A DNA stretch of 64,000 nt from Rhizobium tumorigenes (GTDB lineage: Bacteria > Pseudomonadota > Alphaproteobacteria > Rhizobiales > Rhizobiaceae): assembly GCF_003240565.2 (NCBI RefSeq), contig NZ_CP117258.1, positions 1-64,000 of the forward strand, written 5' to 3'. The notes under the pieces were generated by a model. It made no database searches. It worked only from the letters and a program-made list of their open reading frames with translations, and was not told the DNA's origin. The position numbers and the translations under genes were made by a program. Of the stretch, positions 26,964-35,457 are shown piece after piece (positions within the stretch are counted from its first letter, which is position 1; each line of letters opens with the position of its first letter).

Positions 26964-27280
26964 TGGCAAAGGTCAGATACATCGACCATGACGGCGCCGC
27001 CGATGAGGTGAAAATCTTCGGCGTTGTCTTCAAGGATGGCGAGGTGACCGAAGTCAGCAATGACGTCGCGATCCGCCTGTTTGGTAACCGCTATTTCGAG
27101 GCTGCCGATAAAGAAACGGCGTCCGAGAACGATGACGTAACGCTCGAGGCCGTTCATCGCGGTCGCGGAACCTATGCCATCATCAGCGGCGACAAGGTCG
27201 TGAAAGACGGCCTGTCGAAGGAAGACAGCGAAGCGTTCAACGCCATGTCCGATGAGGACAAGGCCGAATACGTCAATTAA
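26963..27280 (+). CDS. Hypothetical phage head protein
   Basis: This 105-residue acidic protein begins with a small beta domain (VRYIDHDGAADEVKIFGVVF, VTEVSNDVAIRLFGNRYFEA) and ends with a helical acidic tail (SKEDSEAFNAMSDEDKAEYV). It overlaps the preceding gene at TGATG, so the two are translated together. The layout resembles short head-completion or capsid-associated proteins, but no family is certain. Confidence 0.6.
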   Translation: MAKVRYIDHDGAADEVKIFGVVFKDGEVTEVSNDVAIRLFGNRYFEAADKETASENDDVTLEAVHRGRGTYAIISGDKVVKDGLSKEDSEAFNAMSDEDKAEYVN

Positions 27281-27298
27281 CGACAGGAGCGTGGCAAC

Positions 27299-27640
27299 AT
27301 GAAAACCAGAAACGATTTGATTATTGCCACGCTCGAACTTCTTCAGGCGGACAGTGGCGCAGGGCAGGACCCGGCGCCCGAAGACGTCGTGGCGATCGAG
27401 AGCATCATCGATGGCAAGCTCGCCGAGCTGAACCGCCGGAACATCTATTGGGCCAATGATCCGAATGGATTCGATGATGAGGATATCGATCCGCTAGCCA
27501 TCATCCTCGCCAATACCGCAGCGCCGAAGTACGGGCAGCCGCGTAATCCGCAATCGCTGATGGCAGCAGAGAACACGTTGCGCGAGATGCAGAATTCCGA
27601 TCACCTCGGCGTCGATGTCAGGCCCTCGCAGTATTTCTGA
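27299..27640 (+). CDS. Head-tail adaptor candidate (P22 gp4 position)
   Basis: This 113-residue, mostly helical protein (TRNDLIIATLELLQADSGAG; IESIIDGKLAELNRRNIYWA; IDPLAIILANTAAPKYGQPR; LMAAENTLREMQN) lies directly before the gp10-like tail hub gene and overlaps it by one base. In P22-like phages this is where the tail accessory factor gp4 sits below the portal. It is shorter than P22 gp4, so the assignment is by position and fold type only. Confidence 0.6.
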   Translation: MKTRNDLIIATLELLQADSGAGQDPAPEDVVAIESIIDGKLAELNRRNIYWANDPNGFDDEDIDPLAIILANTAAPKYGQPRNPQSLMAAENTLREMQNSDHLGVDVRPSQYF

Positions 27641-29064
27641 TGACAGACATCGTATTTCCGAACAGCACATCGCCTGGCGCGCGCGCCGGCGAGGGGTCCG
27701 GCCGGCTGATCAACTGCTATGCCGAACCGCTTGAAAGCGGGGCAAGAGCATCGTTCGCCCGCCGGCGCGTTCCCGGATTGACCCGCCTTACGATAAGCGC
27801 CTATCTGGGCTGCCGTGGATGTCACTACTACAACGGCGATCTGTTCATTGCCCAGGTAAACCGGCTCATTCGCGTCAACCAGGTTGGCAGCGCCTTCGTC
27901 GCTGTGGACCTCGGCCTGTTGCCTGGCAGCGGGCGCGTCACCTTCGCCCACAACAACAAGGCACCTGTTGCCGACATCGTATGCGTGACGGAAAATGGTG
28001 CGTTCATCGTGAAGCGGGACGCGTCGCCAGCTTCATTTACGGATCCCGATCTACCGCAGCCGGTGACGGTCACGTTTCTTGACGGATATTTCGTATTTGC
28101 GATCCGAGATGGCCGGTTTTTCACTTCCGGCATCAACGATATCACCATCAACGCCCTCGATTTCGGCAAGGCTGAAAGCCATTCTGGCGGCATATTGCAG
28201 GCAATGGCGTTCGGTGAGCAGCTCATGCTTATGGGGCCGTCGTCGATCGAGTTCTGGCAGAACGCAGGCAACGCAACAGGAACGCCTTTCTCGCGAGCAT
28301 CGGTGCAATCAAGGGGATTGGCCGCAACCTTCGCCCTGGCCGGTACCGAATACGGTTTCTCAAGCCTGATCTTCATTGCTGACGACAACGGGGTTTACCG
28401 GCTCGACGGCGGATACACCCCCGTCAAGATTTCGAACCGGGATCTTGATCGCCTCGTTGCCGGCGTTGCCGACAAGACCCTTCTCGACGTGACGGTCTCG
28501 ATAACAGAGGGCCACGCTTGGGCAACGGTCACCGGTCCCGACTTCTCGTGGACGTATGAGCTTGCATCAGGCTTCTGGCATGAGCGCGCCAGCTACCTCG
28601 ACGATCACTGGCGCGGCGTTTGCTCCGCCCAGGCTTTCAGCGGCTGGGTGATCGGAGACCGGACGACTGGCGATATCTGGATGCTAGATGCCAACGCCAT
28701 GACTGAAGGCAGCAATCCTGTCGTCATGCAGGCCATATCGCTGCCGGCGCTGAGTTTCCCGAACAGGGTTGCCATAAGCCGAACCGATTTCGATTTCATC
28801 GTCGGGCAAGGATTGGTGACCGGACTGGATCCCATCGAGGTCGATCCGGTCTGCCTTATTTCGTGGTCGGATGACGGCGGCGCGACCTACGGCACGCCCC
28901 TCAAGCGCAGCTTGGGACGCCTTGCCAAGTATCAGACCCGGATCACCGTCAACCGCGCCGGCATGGCGGGGCCGTATGGACGGGTTTGGAAGATCGAGAT
29001 TGCCGATCCGATCTATGTCTCGGTGCTGGCAGGCGCAATGGATGGAGCTTTGAGGTCGAAATGA
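27640..29064 (+). CDS. Tail hub / packaged-DNA stabilisation protein (P22 gp10-like)
   Basis: This 474-residue protein resembles P22 gp10, which plugs the portal-adaptor assembly after packaging and joins the tail. The N-terminus SPGARAGEGSGRLINCYAEP and RRRVPGLTRL are typical, followed by repeated beta segments (DIVCVTENGAFIVKRDAS, VTVTFLDGYFVFAIRDGRFF, QLMLMGPSSIEFWQNAG, GFSSLIFIADDNGVYRLDGG). Its stop overlaps the next ATG (ATGA). It is complete. Confidence 0.82.
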   Translation: MTDIVFPNSTSPGARAGEGSGRLINCYAEPLESGARASFARRRVPGLTRLTISAYLGCRGCHYYNGDLFIAQVNRLIRVNQVGSAFVAVDLGLLPGSGRVTFAHNNKAPVADIVCVTENGAFIVKRDASPASFTDPDLPQPVTVTFLDGYFVFAIRDGRFFTSGINDITINALDFGKAESHSGGILQAMAFGEQLMLMGPSSIEFWQNAGNATGTPFSRASVQSRGLAATFALAGTEYGFSSLIFIADDNGVYRLDGGYTPVKISNRDLDRLVAGVADKTLLDVTVSITEGHAWATVTGPDFSWTYELASGFWHERASYLDDHWRGVCSAQAFSGWVIGDRTTGDIWMLDANAMTEGSNPVVMQAISLPALSFPNRVAISRTDFDFIVGQGLVTGLDPIEVDPVCLISWSDDGGATYGTPLKRSLGRLAKYQTRITVNRAGMAGPYGRVWKIEIADPIYVSVLAGAMDGALRSK

Positions 29065-29222
29065 GCACTAATCTTGTTGCGCTTCCACCCTTACCGCCTC
29101 CGACCGCCCAGTTGGTCGACCCAACAACGGGCATGATCTCCCAGGCGTGGTTTCAGTACCTGAAGCGCGTCGACGACCACATTCGCGACATTGAACGGCG
29201 CCTGACCGCCGGAGGGCTATAA
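29061..29222 (+). CDS. Small conserved virion protein
   Basis: This 53-residue protein overlaps the gp10-like gene at ATGA. Its features are a Pro-rich start (LVALPPLPPPTAQLVD) and the segment TTGMISQAWFQYLKRVDDHI, which is common to short proteins at this place in podovirus and related genomes. A short coiled coil ends it. It may be a tail-needle or neck component; the role is not established. Confidence 0.6.
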   Translation: MSTNLVALPPLPPPTAQLVDPTTGMISQAWFQYLKRVDDHIRDIERRLTAGGL

Positions 29223-29224
29223 GC

Positions 29225-29914
29225 ATGGGATTTCTTAGCAGTTTGACGGGCGGCGACATCGGCAAGGCATCGCTCAAAGCACTTAATCAAAACAAGAATT
29301 TGCTGACGGGCTTTCAGACGACCGGCAACAACATCATCAATACTGGCGAAGACAAGTCGGCGACGGCGATCAATGCCGGGATCGACGGTTATCAGCCGTG
29401 GGTCGATAGCGGCACTGCCGCAAACACCATGTACGACAACGCTATCGGCCTGAACGGTGCCGACGGCAACACGGCGGCCACCAGCGCGTTCCATACATCG
29501 CCGGGTTATGACTTCGCCGTTGATCAAGGAACGACTGCAGCGCTGCGCGGTGCGTCAGCGGCCGGCATGCTGAGTTCCGGCAATACTCTGACGGCGCTGA
29601 CGGATTACGGGCAGGGCAAGGCCGATCAGGAATACGGCTCCTGGCTAGACCGGCTGAGCGGCGCTTCGTCTCAGGGTCTGACAGCAGCCGGCGGCCAGGC
29701 ATCGGGTGATACCGCGCTGGCCGGGCTCTATCAGGGCACTGCAGACGACCGGCTCGGGCTCGAAAGCGGAGTGACACAGGGCCTCGAGGGCATCAACACC
29801 GATACAGCCCTAGTCAAAGAGCAGCAGACGGCGAACAAGGGCAGCTTCCTGAGCGGCCTGCTCGGTACTGGCCTCAGTCTCGGCACCAAGGCGCTGACAG
29901 GAGGGCTCTTCTGA
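29225..29914 (+). CDS. DNA ejection (pilot) protein candidate, first of three
   Basis: This 229-residue Gly/Ala/Thr-rich protein follows the tail hub genes, where P22-like phages encode proteins expelled with the DNA into the host. It begins MGFLSSLTGGDIGKASLKAL, has amphipathic helical stretches, and ends with a glycine-rich hydrophobic tail (FLSGLLGTGLSLGTKALTGG) suited to membrane insertion. It overlaps the next frame by one base. Comparable to P22 gp7 by position. Confidence 0.65.
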   Translation: MGFLSSLTGGDIGKASLKALNQNKNLLTGFQTTGNNIINTGEDKSATAINAGIDGYQPWVDSGTAANTMYDNAIGLNGADGNTAATSAFHTSPGYDFAVDQGTTAALRGASAAGMLSSGNTLTALTDYGQGKADQEYGSWLDRLSGASSQGLTAAGGQASGDTALAGLYQGTADDRLGLESGVTQGLEGINTDTALVKEQQTANKGSFLSGLLGTGLSLGTKALTGGLF

Positions 29915-30141
29915 TGACTGTCGCTCTTCCTCAGGCAAACCTGTCGTGGCTCACTCAGCTGGGCTCTCTTGGCAAGCAACAGCAGGGCAACGGCTACTTC
30001 CCGCCCGCGCCGGCTGCAGCAGGCAATATCGCCGCCCCGACGCAAACCGGCAGCTTCCTTCAGAACATGCTCACTCGGCTGCCGGCCAATCAGGTCGCAA
30101 CAAACCCGCTCTATCAGCCCAACATGCGGCTCGGAGGCTAA
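29914..30141 (+). CDS. Small virion-associated protein
   Basis: This 75-residue protein (MTVALPQANLSWLTQLGSLG...) is Gln/Ala/Pro-rich without a recognised domain. It is coupled to the previous gene (TGATGA) and lies 3 bp before the large ejection protein, so it probably belongs to the ejection set. Confidence 0.5.
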   Translation: MTVALPQANLSWLTQLGSLGKQQQGNGYFPPAPAAAGNIAAPTQTGSFLQNMLTRLPANQVATNPLYQPNMRLGG

Positions 30142-30144
30142 CAG

Positions 30145-32226
30145 ATGGCTATTGCAAGTCTCCGCGTCCCGATCTCCGCCCTTCCTTCGGCGGCCGGCAG
30201 TACCTCGTGGCTCGACGCGTTGAATACGTCAGTGGGCGGAGCCCTCGACAAGGCATCGCAGGACAAGGCGCTGGCGCGGCTTGGTGACGCAACCGTGACG
30301 GGGCAGTTGGCTCCGAATCAGGGGTTCCTTTCAAAGTTGTTCGGTGGTCAGCAGCAGGGCGCTGCGGCTCCTGCCGTGGCCCCGCAGGCTGCTGCAGTTC
30401 CGGCATCAGCTGCACAGCCTCAGATGGCTAAGGTTGCTCCAGTCAGCCTCCCTGCCGCCGCGCCCGATGACACGCCGCTTGGCGGGTATCTTTCGGATCC
30501 GACAAGACGCGCAACGCTGCCTGCTGGCATGCGAAACAACAACCCGGGCAATATCAAGTTCGTCGGTCAGAACGTTCCGGGCATCGTTGGCCCATCGCAG
30601 AACACCGACGAAGGCGACCCACAGGCTGTCTTTGCCACGCCAGAGGCTGGTATGGCCGCCATGCACTCACTGCTGCTGAAGAAATACAATGGCGGCAAGG
30701 TCACGGCAGATCAGATTATCGCAGGCAGTGGCGGATGGACACCTGGCAACCATGAGGCGGCCGCCAATGTTGCGCGCTACGCAGGCCTGTCTCCCAACCA
30801 GGATATCAATCTCAACGACCCAGCACAGGCTGCGAAATTTATGCGTGGTTTGATGATGCAGGAACACGGCAACTCGAGCCGCCTTTATCCGGACAGCATG
30901 ATTTTATCGGCAGTCGGCGGCCAGTCGGCAGCACCATCCACCCAGACTGCATATGCTGCGCCTCCCTCTGGAAATGCCGCTGTGGACGCCATCAACGCCG
31001 TTGCCGCGCCGAGCGGATCCGTTGTGCCCTCGCAGGCCGGGCAGCGATCGGCGCTCGCGGCCCCGATCGACAGTCAGGTCACCACTGCATATCAGCAGCC
31101 CAACGCCCAGCCGCAGACGGCCCAGCCGCCGCTTGCCGACGGTAACGCACCAATGCCGAGCGCGCCTAGATCTGCCCCGCAGCAGGTCGCCCAGGCTGGC
31201 CCGCAGACACTTGCCGCCGGCGTGACACCCGTTGCCAAGGGCTCAATCAGCCCAACGCTCATCCAGCAGATGCTGAAAGACCCGCAGCTCAACAAGATCG
31301 CCCTTCAGCTCTGGCAGCAGAACGCGACCGGCAAGACTTCCGACAGTTGGGATTTCGTCAAGCTCGACGACGGCACCCTGGCGCGCGCCAACATGCAGAC
31401 CGGCGAAGTCCAGAGCCTTGGCAATTTTCAGAGCTCGAAGAAGGAGCTTCTCAGCAACGGCAAGGGCGCGTTCTACGATAGCAATACTGGCCAATGGATC
31501 AGTCCACCTCCAGGCGCCGGCGGCGACGACAAGGAATTCTTCGGAACGACGGTCCCCTATTATGATGCGCAAGGCCAACTGCACTATCGGCAACTGGCCA
31601 AGGATGGGCGCAGCAAGGATATCGACTTCGGGCCCGGTGCGACTGCCGCGCCTCCGACACGCACGATCGACACGGGCACCGAACTCGTCACCGTCGGTCC
31701 CGGTGGACAGGAGATTTCGCGCGTTCCGAAGCAAAACCAGCAGGAAAACCGTGAAAAGGCTCTTGGCACCGAACTCGGCAAAGCCAGCGGCGATGCCGCA
31801 AACAACCTTCCGCAAGTCGAGGGTCAGGCCAATCAACTACTTTCAACCATCGACAGTTTGAGCAACGATCCATACCTCGGTCACATGGTCGGCCCGTGGG
31901 TGAGCCGCCTCCCGACGTTCTCGGCCGATGGAGCGCGCGTTCAGAGCAAGATGGATCAGATCGGTGGTCAGTCATTCCTGCAGGCCTTCATCTCGCTGAA
32001 AGGCGGAGGCCAGATCACCGAGGTCGAGGGCGATAAGGCCACAAAAGCGATTGCCCGTCTGAACACTGCCCAGAGCGAAACCGATTACCGTGCGGCATTG
32101 CAGGAGCTTCGCGACATTGTCACCAAGGGCGTTGAGCGGGCTCGGCAGAAAGCTGCCGGTGCCGGAGCCGCAGCGCCATCCGGTACCCAGACGAAAACCG
32201 GCATCTCGTGGAAGGTTGAAGAATAA
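30145..32226 (+). CDS. Ejection protein with peptidoglycan-degrading domain
   Basis: This 693-residue virion protein contains, near residues 125-250, a segment of the type GMRNNNPGNIKFVG ... VFATPEAGMAAMHSLLLKKY ... RYAGLSPNQDINLNDPAQAA. This matches muramidase-like domains found in phage virion proteins that open the peptidoglycan during DNA entry. It is followed by a long Ala/Pro/Gln-rich linker and a helical C-terminal part (NLPQVEGQANQLLSTIDSLS, SFLQAFISLKGGGQITEVEG) that suits an internal virion protein. Its stop overlaps the next ATG (TAATG). Confidence 0.72.
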   Translation: MAIASLRVPISALPSAAGSTSWLDALNTSVGGALDKASQDKALARLGDATVTGQLAPNQGFLSKLFGGQQQGAAAPAVAPQAAAVPASAAQPQMAKVAPVSLPAAAPDDTPLGGYLSDPTRRATLPAGMRNNNPGNIKFVGQNVPGIVGPSQNTDEGDPQAVFATPEAGMAAMHSLLLKKYNGGKVTADQIIAGSGGWTPGNHEAAANVARYAGLSPNQDINLNDPAQAAKFMRGLMMQEHGNSSRLYPDSMILSAVGGQSAAPSTQTAYAAPPSGNAAVDAINAVAAPSGSVVPSQAGQRSALAAPIDSQVTTAYQQPNAQPQTAQPPLADGNAPMPSAPRSAPQQVAQAGPQTLAAGVTPVAKGSISPTLIQQMLKDPQLNKIALQLWQQNATGKTSDSWDFVKLDDGTLARANMQTGEVQSLGNFQSSKKELLSNGKGAFYDSNTGQWISPPPGAGGDDKEFFGTTVPYYDAQGQLHYRQLAKDGRSKDIDFGPGATAAPPTRTIDTGTELVTVGPGGQEISRVPKQNQQENREKALGTELGKASGDAANNLPQVEGQANQLLSTIDSLSNDPYLGHMVGPWVSRLPTFSADGARVQSKMDQIGGQSFLQAFISLKGGGQITEVEGDKATKAIARLNTAQSETDYRAALQELRDIVTKGVERARQKAAGAGAAAPSGTQTKTGISWKVEE

Positions 32227-34325
32227 TGCCAGTTCTCAATATCGGCGGAAAGCGGGTCACGGTAGACGACAGCTTCCTGAAGCTCACGCCAGACCAGCAG
32301 AACGATACCGTCGACGAGATTGCAAAGACCATGGGCGCCGCGCCTCAGCCAAAGCTTGACCAGCCGACGGTCAAGGCAACGGTGGAAACGCCTCCCGATC
32401 CGCGCGATAGCGTCTTGGGCAAGGTGGATACGTTCGTTCGCGGCGCCGCGGATACGCTGTCGTTCGGTCTGGCGGACGAGGCTGCTGCCGCCGGTGATGC
32501 CGCTCTCAACCCTGTCTTCGGTAACGGTAATGCAGGCGAGAGCTTCTCCGATCGCTACAACGCCAATCTGGCGGCGCAGCGCGGTACCGACCAGGCAGAC
32601 GCTACCAATCGGCCGGTTGCCCGTATTGCTGGTCAACTGGCCGGTGGTGTCACCGGTGGCGCTGGGCTCGCCAAAAGTGGACTGTCAATGACGGCAAACG
32701 CCGTCAACAACGGCTCAAAGCTTCTGCAGGTTGCCAAAGCATCCGCAGCAGAAGGCGCGTTGATGGGCGCTGGCCAAGGCTTCGGCAGCGGTGAGGGAGG
32801 ATTTCTCGGGCGATTGGCCAACTCTGGAGAGAGTGCAGCTGTGGGCGCCGGCATGGGTGCCGTTGCTCCTTATGCTGTTGCGGGCACCGGTAGCTTCCTA
32901 AAATCCCTAGCAGCTCCGGTGATGTCGCGCCTTAATCCGACGCCAGCGGCAAACCGCGCGCTCGGCACCGCTTTGCAGCGATCTGGGAGAACGCCAGATG
33001 AAATCGCGGGGATGCTGCGGTCGGCAGCCGATGACGGACAGGGTGGATATGCCGTTGCCGACGCGCTTGGTCATACCGGTCAGCGAATGCTCTCGTCTGT
33101 AGCCAGAACGCCGAACGACGCTCGACAGGACGTTGTCACCCAGTTGCTGGATCGACAGATGGGGCAGGGCGATCGGTTGTCGAATGCGCTAGCGGAGGGC
33201 TTCGGTGCATCCGACACAGCAGCGCAGCGTGCAACTGCGTTGACCGATGTCAGAACTGCGGACGCTCGCCAGAACTACGGAGCTGCACGGCAATCCGCTG
33301 GTAGTGTCAACGTAACGCCTATCCTTGAGGAAATCGACCGTACGCTGACACCAGGTGTTAACGGGATCGTCAACCCACGCGACAACATCAATAACGACTC
33401 CATTGAGGGCGCCCTCTCACGCGTTCGTGGAATGATTGCCGACGGTCGTGGATCACAGGTCACGGATTTCAGCACGCTCTTCCGTGCCAAGCTCGATCTC
33501 GACGACATGATCCAGAAGGCGACCAATCAAGGGGCCGGCAACCGTGCCTTCGCTTTGACGCAGGTCAAAACGCGGCTCGATCGAGCGCTTGCCGATGCAT
33601 CCCCTGAATACCGTAACGCCAACGATACGTTTGCGCGCCAGAGCGGCGTCATCGACTCGATCGCTGATGGCGCAACGGCCACAAGTGGTCGCGCTCGAGC
33701 TCCTGACAACATTGCTGACTTCAATTCCAGGACACCAGATCAACAGGACGCCTTCCGTGTAGGATATGGTGACCAGCTGATAGGTCGCGTCGAGGCGGCA
33801 TCCGCTTCGCCAACGACAAACAAGACGAGAATGCTGAATACGCCGAAATACCAGCAGGAATTCCCAGCTATCGCTATTCCTGAGCAAGCCGATCAGCTCG
33901 GTCGACGGGTAGGCCGCGAGCAGCGGATGTTCGAAACCACCAACCAAGCCCTTGGCGGATCTCGAACGGCTGACAATCTCGCTGACATGGACGAGATGAA
34001 GAGCTTTGATCCGGCGATCCTATCGAACCTGTTCAAGGGAGACTTCAAAACTGCGGCGTTGCAAGCCGTGATGAGGACCTTGAATGAAGGAAAGGGCATG
34101 CCGCCATCGGTCATCGAGCGCGTCGGGCGCGGCCTTATGGAGACTGATCCGGAAGCCGCGAGACGCCTGCTTACCGTTGCCAGCAGCAAAACGATGAACG
34201 ATACGGCAAAGCGTGGGATGGCAACGGTCATTCTAAACGGTCTGACCACTGCCGCGCCACCGCGCATCTTGGGTCAGGATGCGCGTCCGCCGTTAGAAAT
34301 CACCGTCGGAGTTCCGCGGCGTTGA
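32226..34325 (+). CDS. Large internal virion / ejection protein
   Basis: This 699-residue protein begins with a small conserved head (MPVLNIGGKRVTVDDSFLKL) and the segment VRGAADTLSFGLADEAAAAG, common in internal virion proteins of podoviruses. Glycine-rich hydrophobic helices follow (IAGQLAGGVTGGAGLAKSGL, GAGMGAVAPYAVAGTGSFLK), then long amphipathic helices. P22 gp16/gp20 are functional counterparts by position. The 3' end overlaps a leftward gene by 33 bp. It is the last gene of the ejection block. Confidence 0.7.
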   Translation: MPVLNIGGKRVTVDDSFLKLTPDQQNDTVDEIAKTMGAAPQPKLDQPTVKATVETPPDPRDSVLGKVDTFVRGAADTLSFGLADEAAAAGDAALNPVFGNGNAGESFSDRYNANLAAQRGTDQADATNRPVARIAGQLAGGVTGGAGLAKSGLSMTANAVNNGSKLLQVAKASAAEGALMGAGQGFGSGEGGFLGRLANSGESAAVGAGMGAVAPYAVAGTGSFLKSLAAPVMSRLNPTPAANRALGTALQRSGRTPDEIAGMLRSAADDGQGGYAVADALGHTGQRMLSSVARTPNDARQDVVTQLLDRQMGQGDRLSNALAEGFGASDTAAQRATALTDVRTADARQNYGAARQSAGSVNVTPILEEIDRTLTPGVNGIVNPRDNINNDSIEGALSRVRGMIADGRGSQVTDFSTLFRAKLDLDDMIQKATNQGAGNRAFALTQVKTRLDRALADASPEYRNANDTFARQSGVIDSIADGATATSGRARAPDNIADFNSRTPDQQDAFRVGYGDQLIGRVEAASASPTTNKTRMLNTPKYQQEFPAIAIPEQADQLGRRVGREQRMFETTNQALGGSRTADNLADMDEMKSFDPAILSNLFKGDFKTAALQAVMRTLNEGKGMPPSVIERVGRGLMETDPEAARRLLTVASSKTMNDTAKRGMATVILNGLTTAAPPRILGQDARPPLEITVGVPRR

Positions 34326-34562
34326 TTTTGATTTCCACCATCCTGGGATCTTATTGCCGGTGATTTCGATCGCCCATGTCGCGATCATGCTGCCGGTGAA
34401 TAAGCCAACGCAGACACTGTACCAGCTGAACTGACCACTTATGATCAGCCCGACCCATATGAATGCGCCTATCGCGAGCAGCAGCCACCACGAAACAGGC
34501 TTGAAAGCCTTCTTGGGTTCGTCAGGGTCGTGCTCGATGATGGGTCCGTTTGCCATGGCCAA
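34293..34562 (-). CDS. Small two-helix membrane protein in leftward cassette
   Basis: This 89-residue protein has two membrane helices, WWLLLAIGAFIWVGLIISG and WYSVCVGLFTGSMIATWAIE, with polar ends (N-terminal EHDPDEPKKAFK; C-terminal WWKSKSTPRNSDGDF). No family recognised. It reads against the late genes and overlaps the end of the large ejection protein by 33 bp, as expected for a later-acquired moron. It may form a group with the two genes at 34660-35237. Confidence 0.6.
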   Translation of the reverse strand: MAMANGPIIEHDPDEPKKAFKPVSWWLLLAIGAFIWVGLIISGQFSWYSVCVGLFTGSMIATWAIEITGNKIPGWWKSKSTPRNSDGDF

Positions 34563-34659
34563 TACCTAAGCGAAAGCTCCGAAACATTCAATCCGCCTTC
34601 TAACGGGCCGAAATTGCAGCTAAGGATTCGATCCAACTAGGAAAACGTAGCTCGTTCGA

Positions 34660-34974
34660 TCAGTGGCCAAACCAACTCGCTGGCACGAAGCGCAAGACGG
34701 CTAGAACGGTCGCAAAAATGAAGCCTACAACTGCGGTGCCGCCGGCAACCCAGGAAAGACGTATTCTAATCGTATCGATTTTTTTGCCTTGGGATTGTAC
34801 GTCTTGAATGAGCCGATCAGTCTTAGCAGAAAGTTCCCCTAGGCTGTGCTTCATCTCCATTATGGCTTGGAGAGTGAAGTCGTGGCTGTAGCTGCCTTGC
34901 CGGGGTGTAGTAACGGCAAAGTCGACTGGGGTTGAGTCTCGATCATCGTCAGATGGTGTCGGTCTGCGAGCCAT
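34660..34974 (-). CDS. Coiled-coil protein with C-terminal membrane anchor (moron)
   Basis: This 104-residue protein has a disordered polar start (ARRPTPSDDDRDSTP), a helical coiled coil (LQAIMEMKHSLGELSAKTDR, LIQDVQSQGKKIDTI) and one C-terminal membrane helix (AGGTAVVGFIFATVLAVLRF). Tail-anchored coiled coils of this type occur as uncharacterised small proteins in mobile DNA. Its ATG overlaps the stop of the upstream gene as TAATG, so the two are translated together. No function is known to me. Confidence 0.65.
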   Translation of the reverse strand: MARRPTPSDDDRDSTPVDFAVTTPRQGSYSHDFTLQAIMEMKHSLGELSAKTDRLIQDVQSQGKKIDTIRIRLSWVAGGTAVVGFIFATVLAVLRFVPASWFGH

Positions 34975-35237
34975 TAGGCACCCTCTGATTTAGTTTTGAT
35001 CCAGTCCCAAATGCTTGTCGCAGCCCTTCCGAAATAGCTTTCCATCTTGAATACGACTGCTGAAGTCGTGCTACCATCTGAAATGCCAAGGTGATCGCAA
35101 ACCTCCTTGGATGTCATTTTTGCGGATACAAGCCATTCTGTTGCATCAACACGAAGGTGATCTTCAGGAAATACTCGTTCAAGAGCTTCCTGAAGCTTGT
35201 CTTGGTGTGAAACTTTGAAGATGACAAAAATCGACAT
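34974..35237 (-). CDS. Small globular protein coupled to the coiled-coil membrane protein
   Basis: This 87-residue protein reads MSIFVIFKVSHQDKLQEALE ... DHLRVDATEWLVSAKMTSKE ... SAVVFKMESYFGRAATSIWD. The regular strand/helix alternation suggests a compact alpha/beta fold, and the C-terminal YFGRA-x-IWDWIK segment looks conserved, although I cannot name the family. ATG 35237 is chosen because it opens the folded part and has GCAGG upstream; the frame is open to 35291. It is the first gene of a two-gene leftward unit with the membrane-anchored coiled coil. Confidence 0.62.
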   Translation of the reverse strand: MSIFVIFKVSHQDKLQEALERVFPEDHLRVDATEWLVSAKMTSKEVCDHLGISDGSTTSAVVFKMESYFGRAATSIWDWIKTKSEGA

Positions 35238-35417
35238 GATGCCTGCAATATTCCTGAATCGCCGTAGCCTCACACAGCTTGCGAGGCTCAACAGCTATAT
35301 AGGTGCAAAGTCGCCAAGCTGTTAATGACTTTCTTCATGAAATAGGTCGATCACTTCCACATTCAAAAAATAAACGCTCGCCTGAGTCGAGCCCATTTCT
35401 CGAAATCATGAAACGCA

Positions 35418-35441
35418 GGCGGCCCTCGGAGGCCGCTTTTT
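35418..35441 (+). terminator. Terminator immediately before the tail fibre gene
   Basis: GCGGCC (35419-35424) and GGCCGC (35431-35436) form a GC-only stem around CTCGGA, followed by TTTTT (35437-35441). It lies 17 bp upstream of the tail fibre ATG and 8 bp before its Shine-Dalgarno GGGGGA. Rightward transcripts from the ejection genes would stop here unless antiterminated. Confidence 0.75.
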
Positions 35442-35457
35442 CCATTGGGGGAACCGC

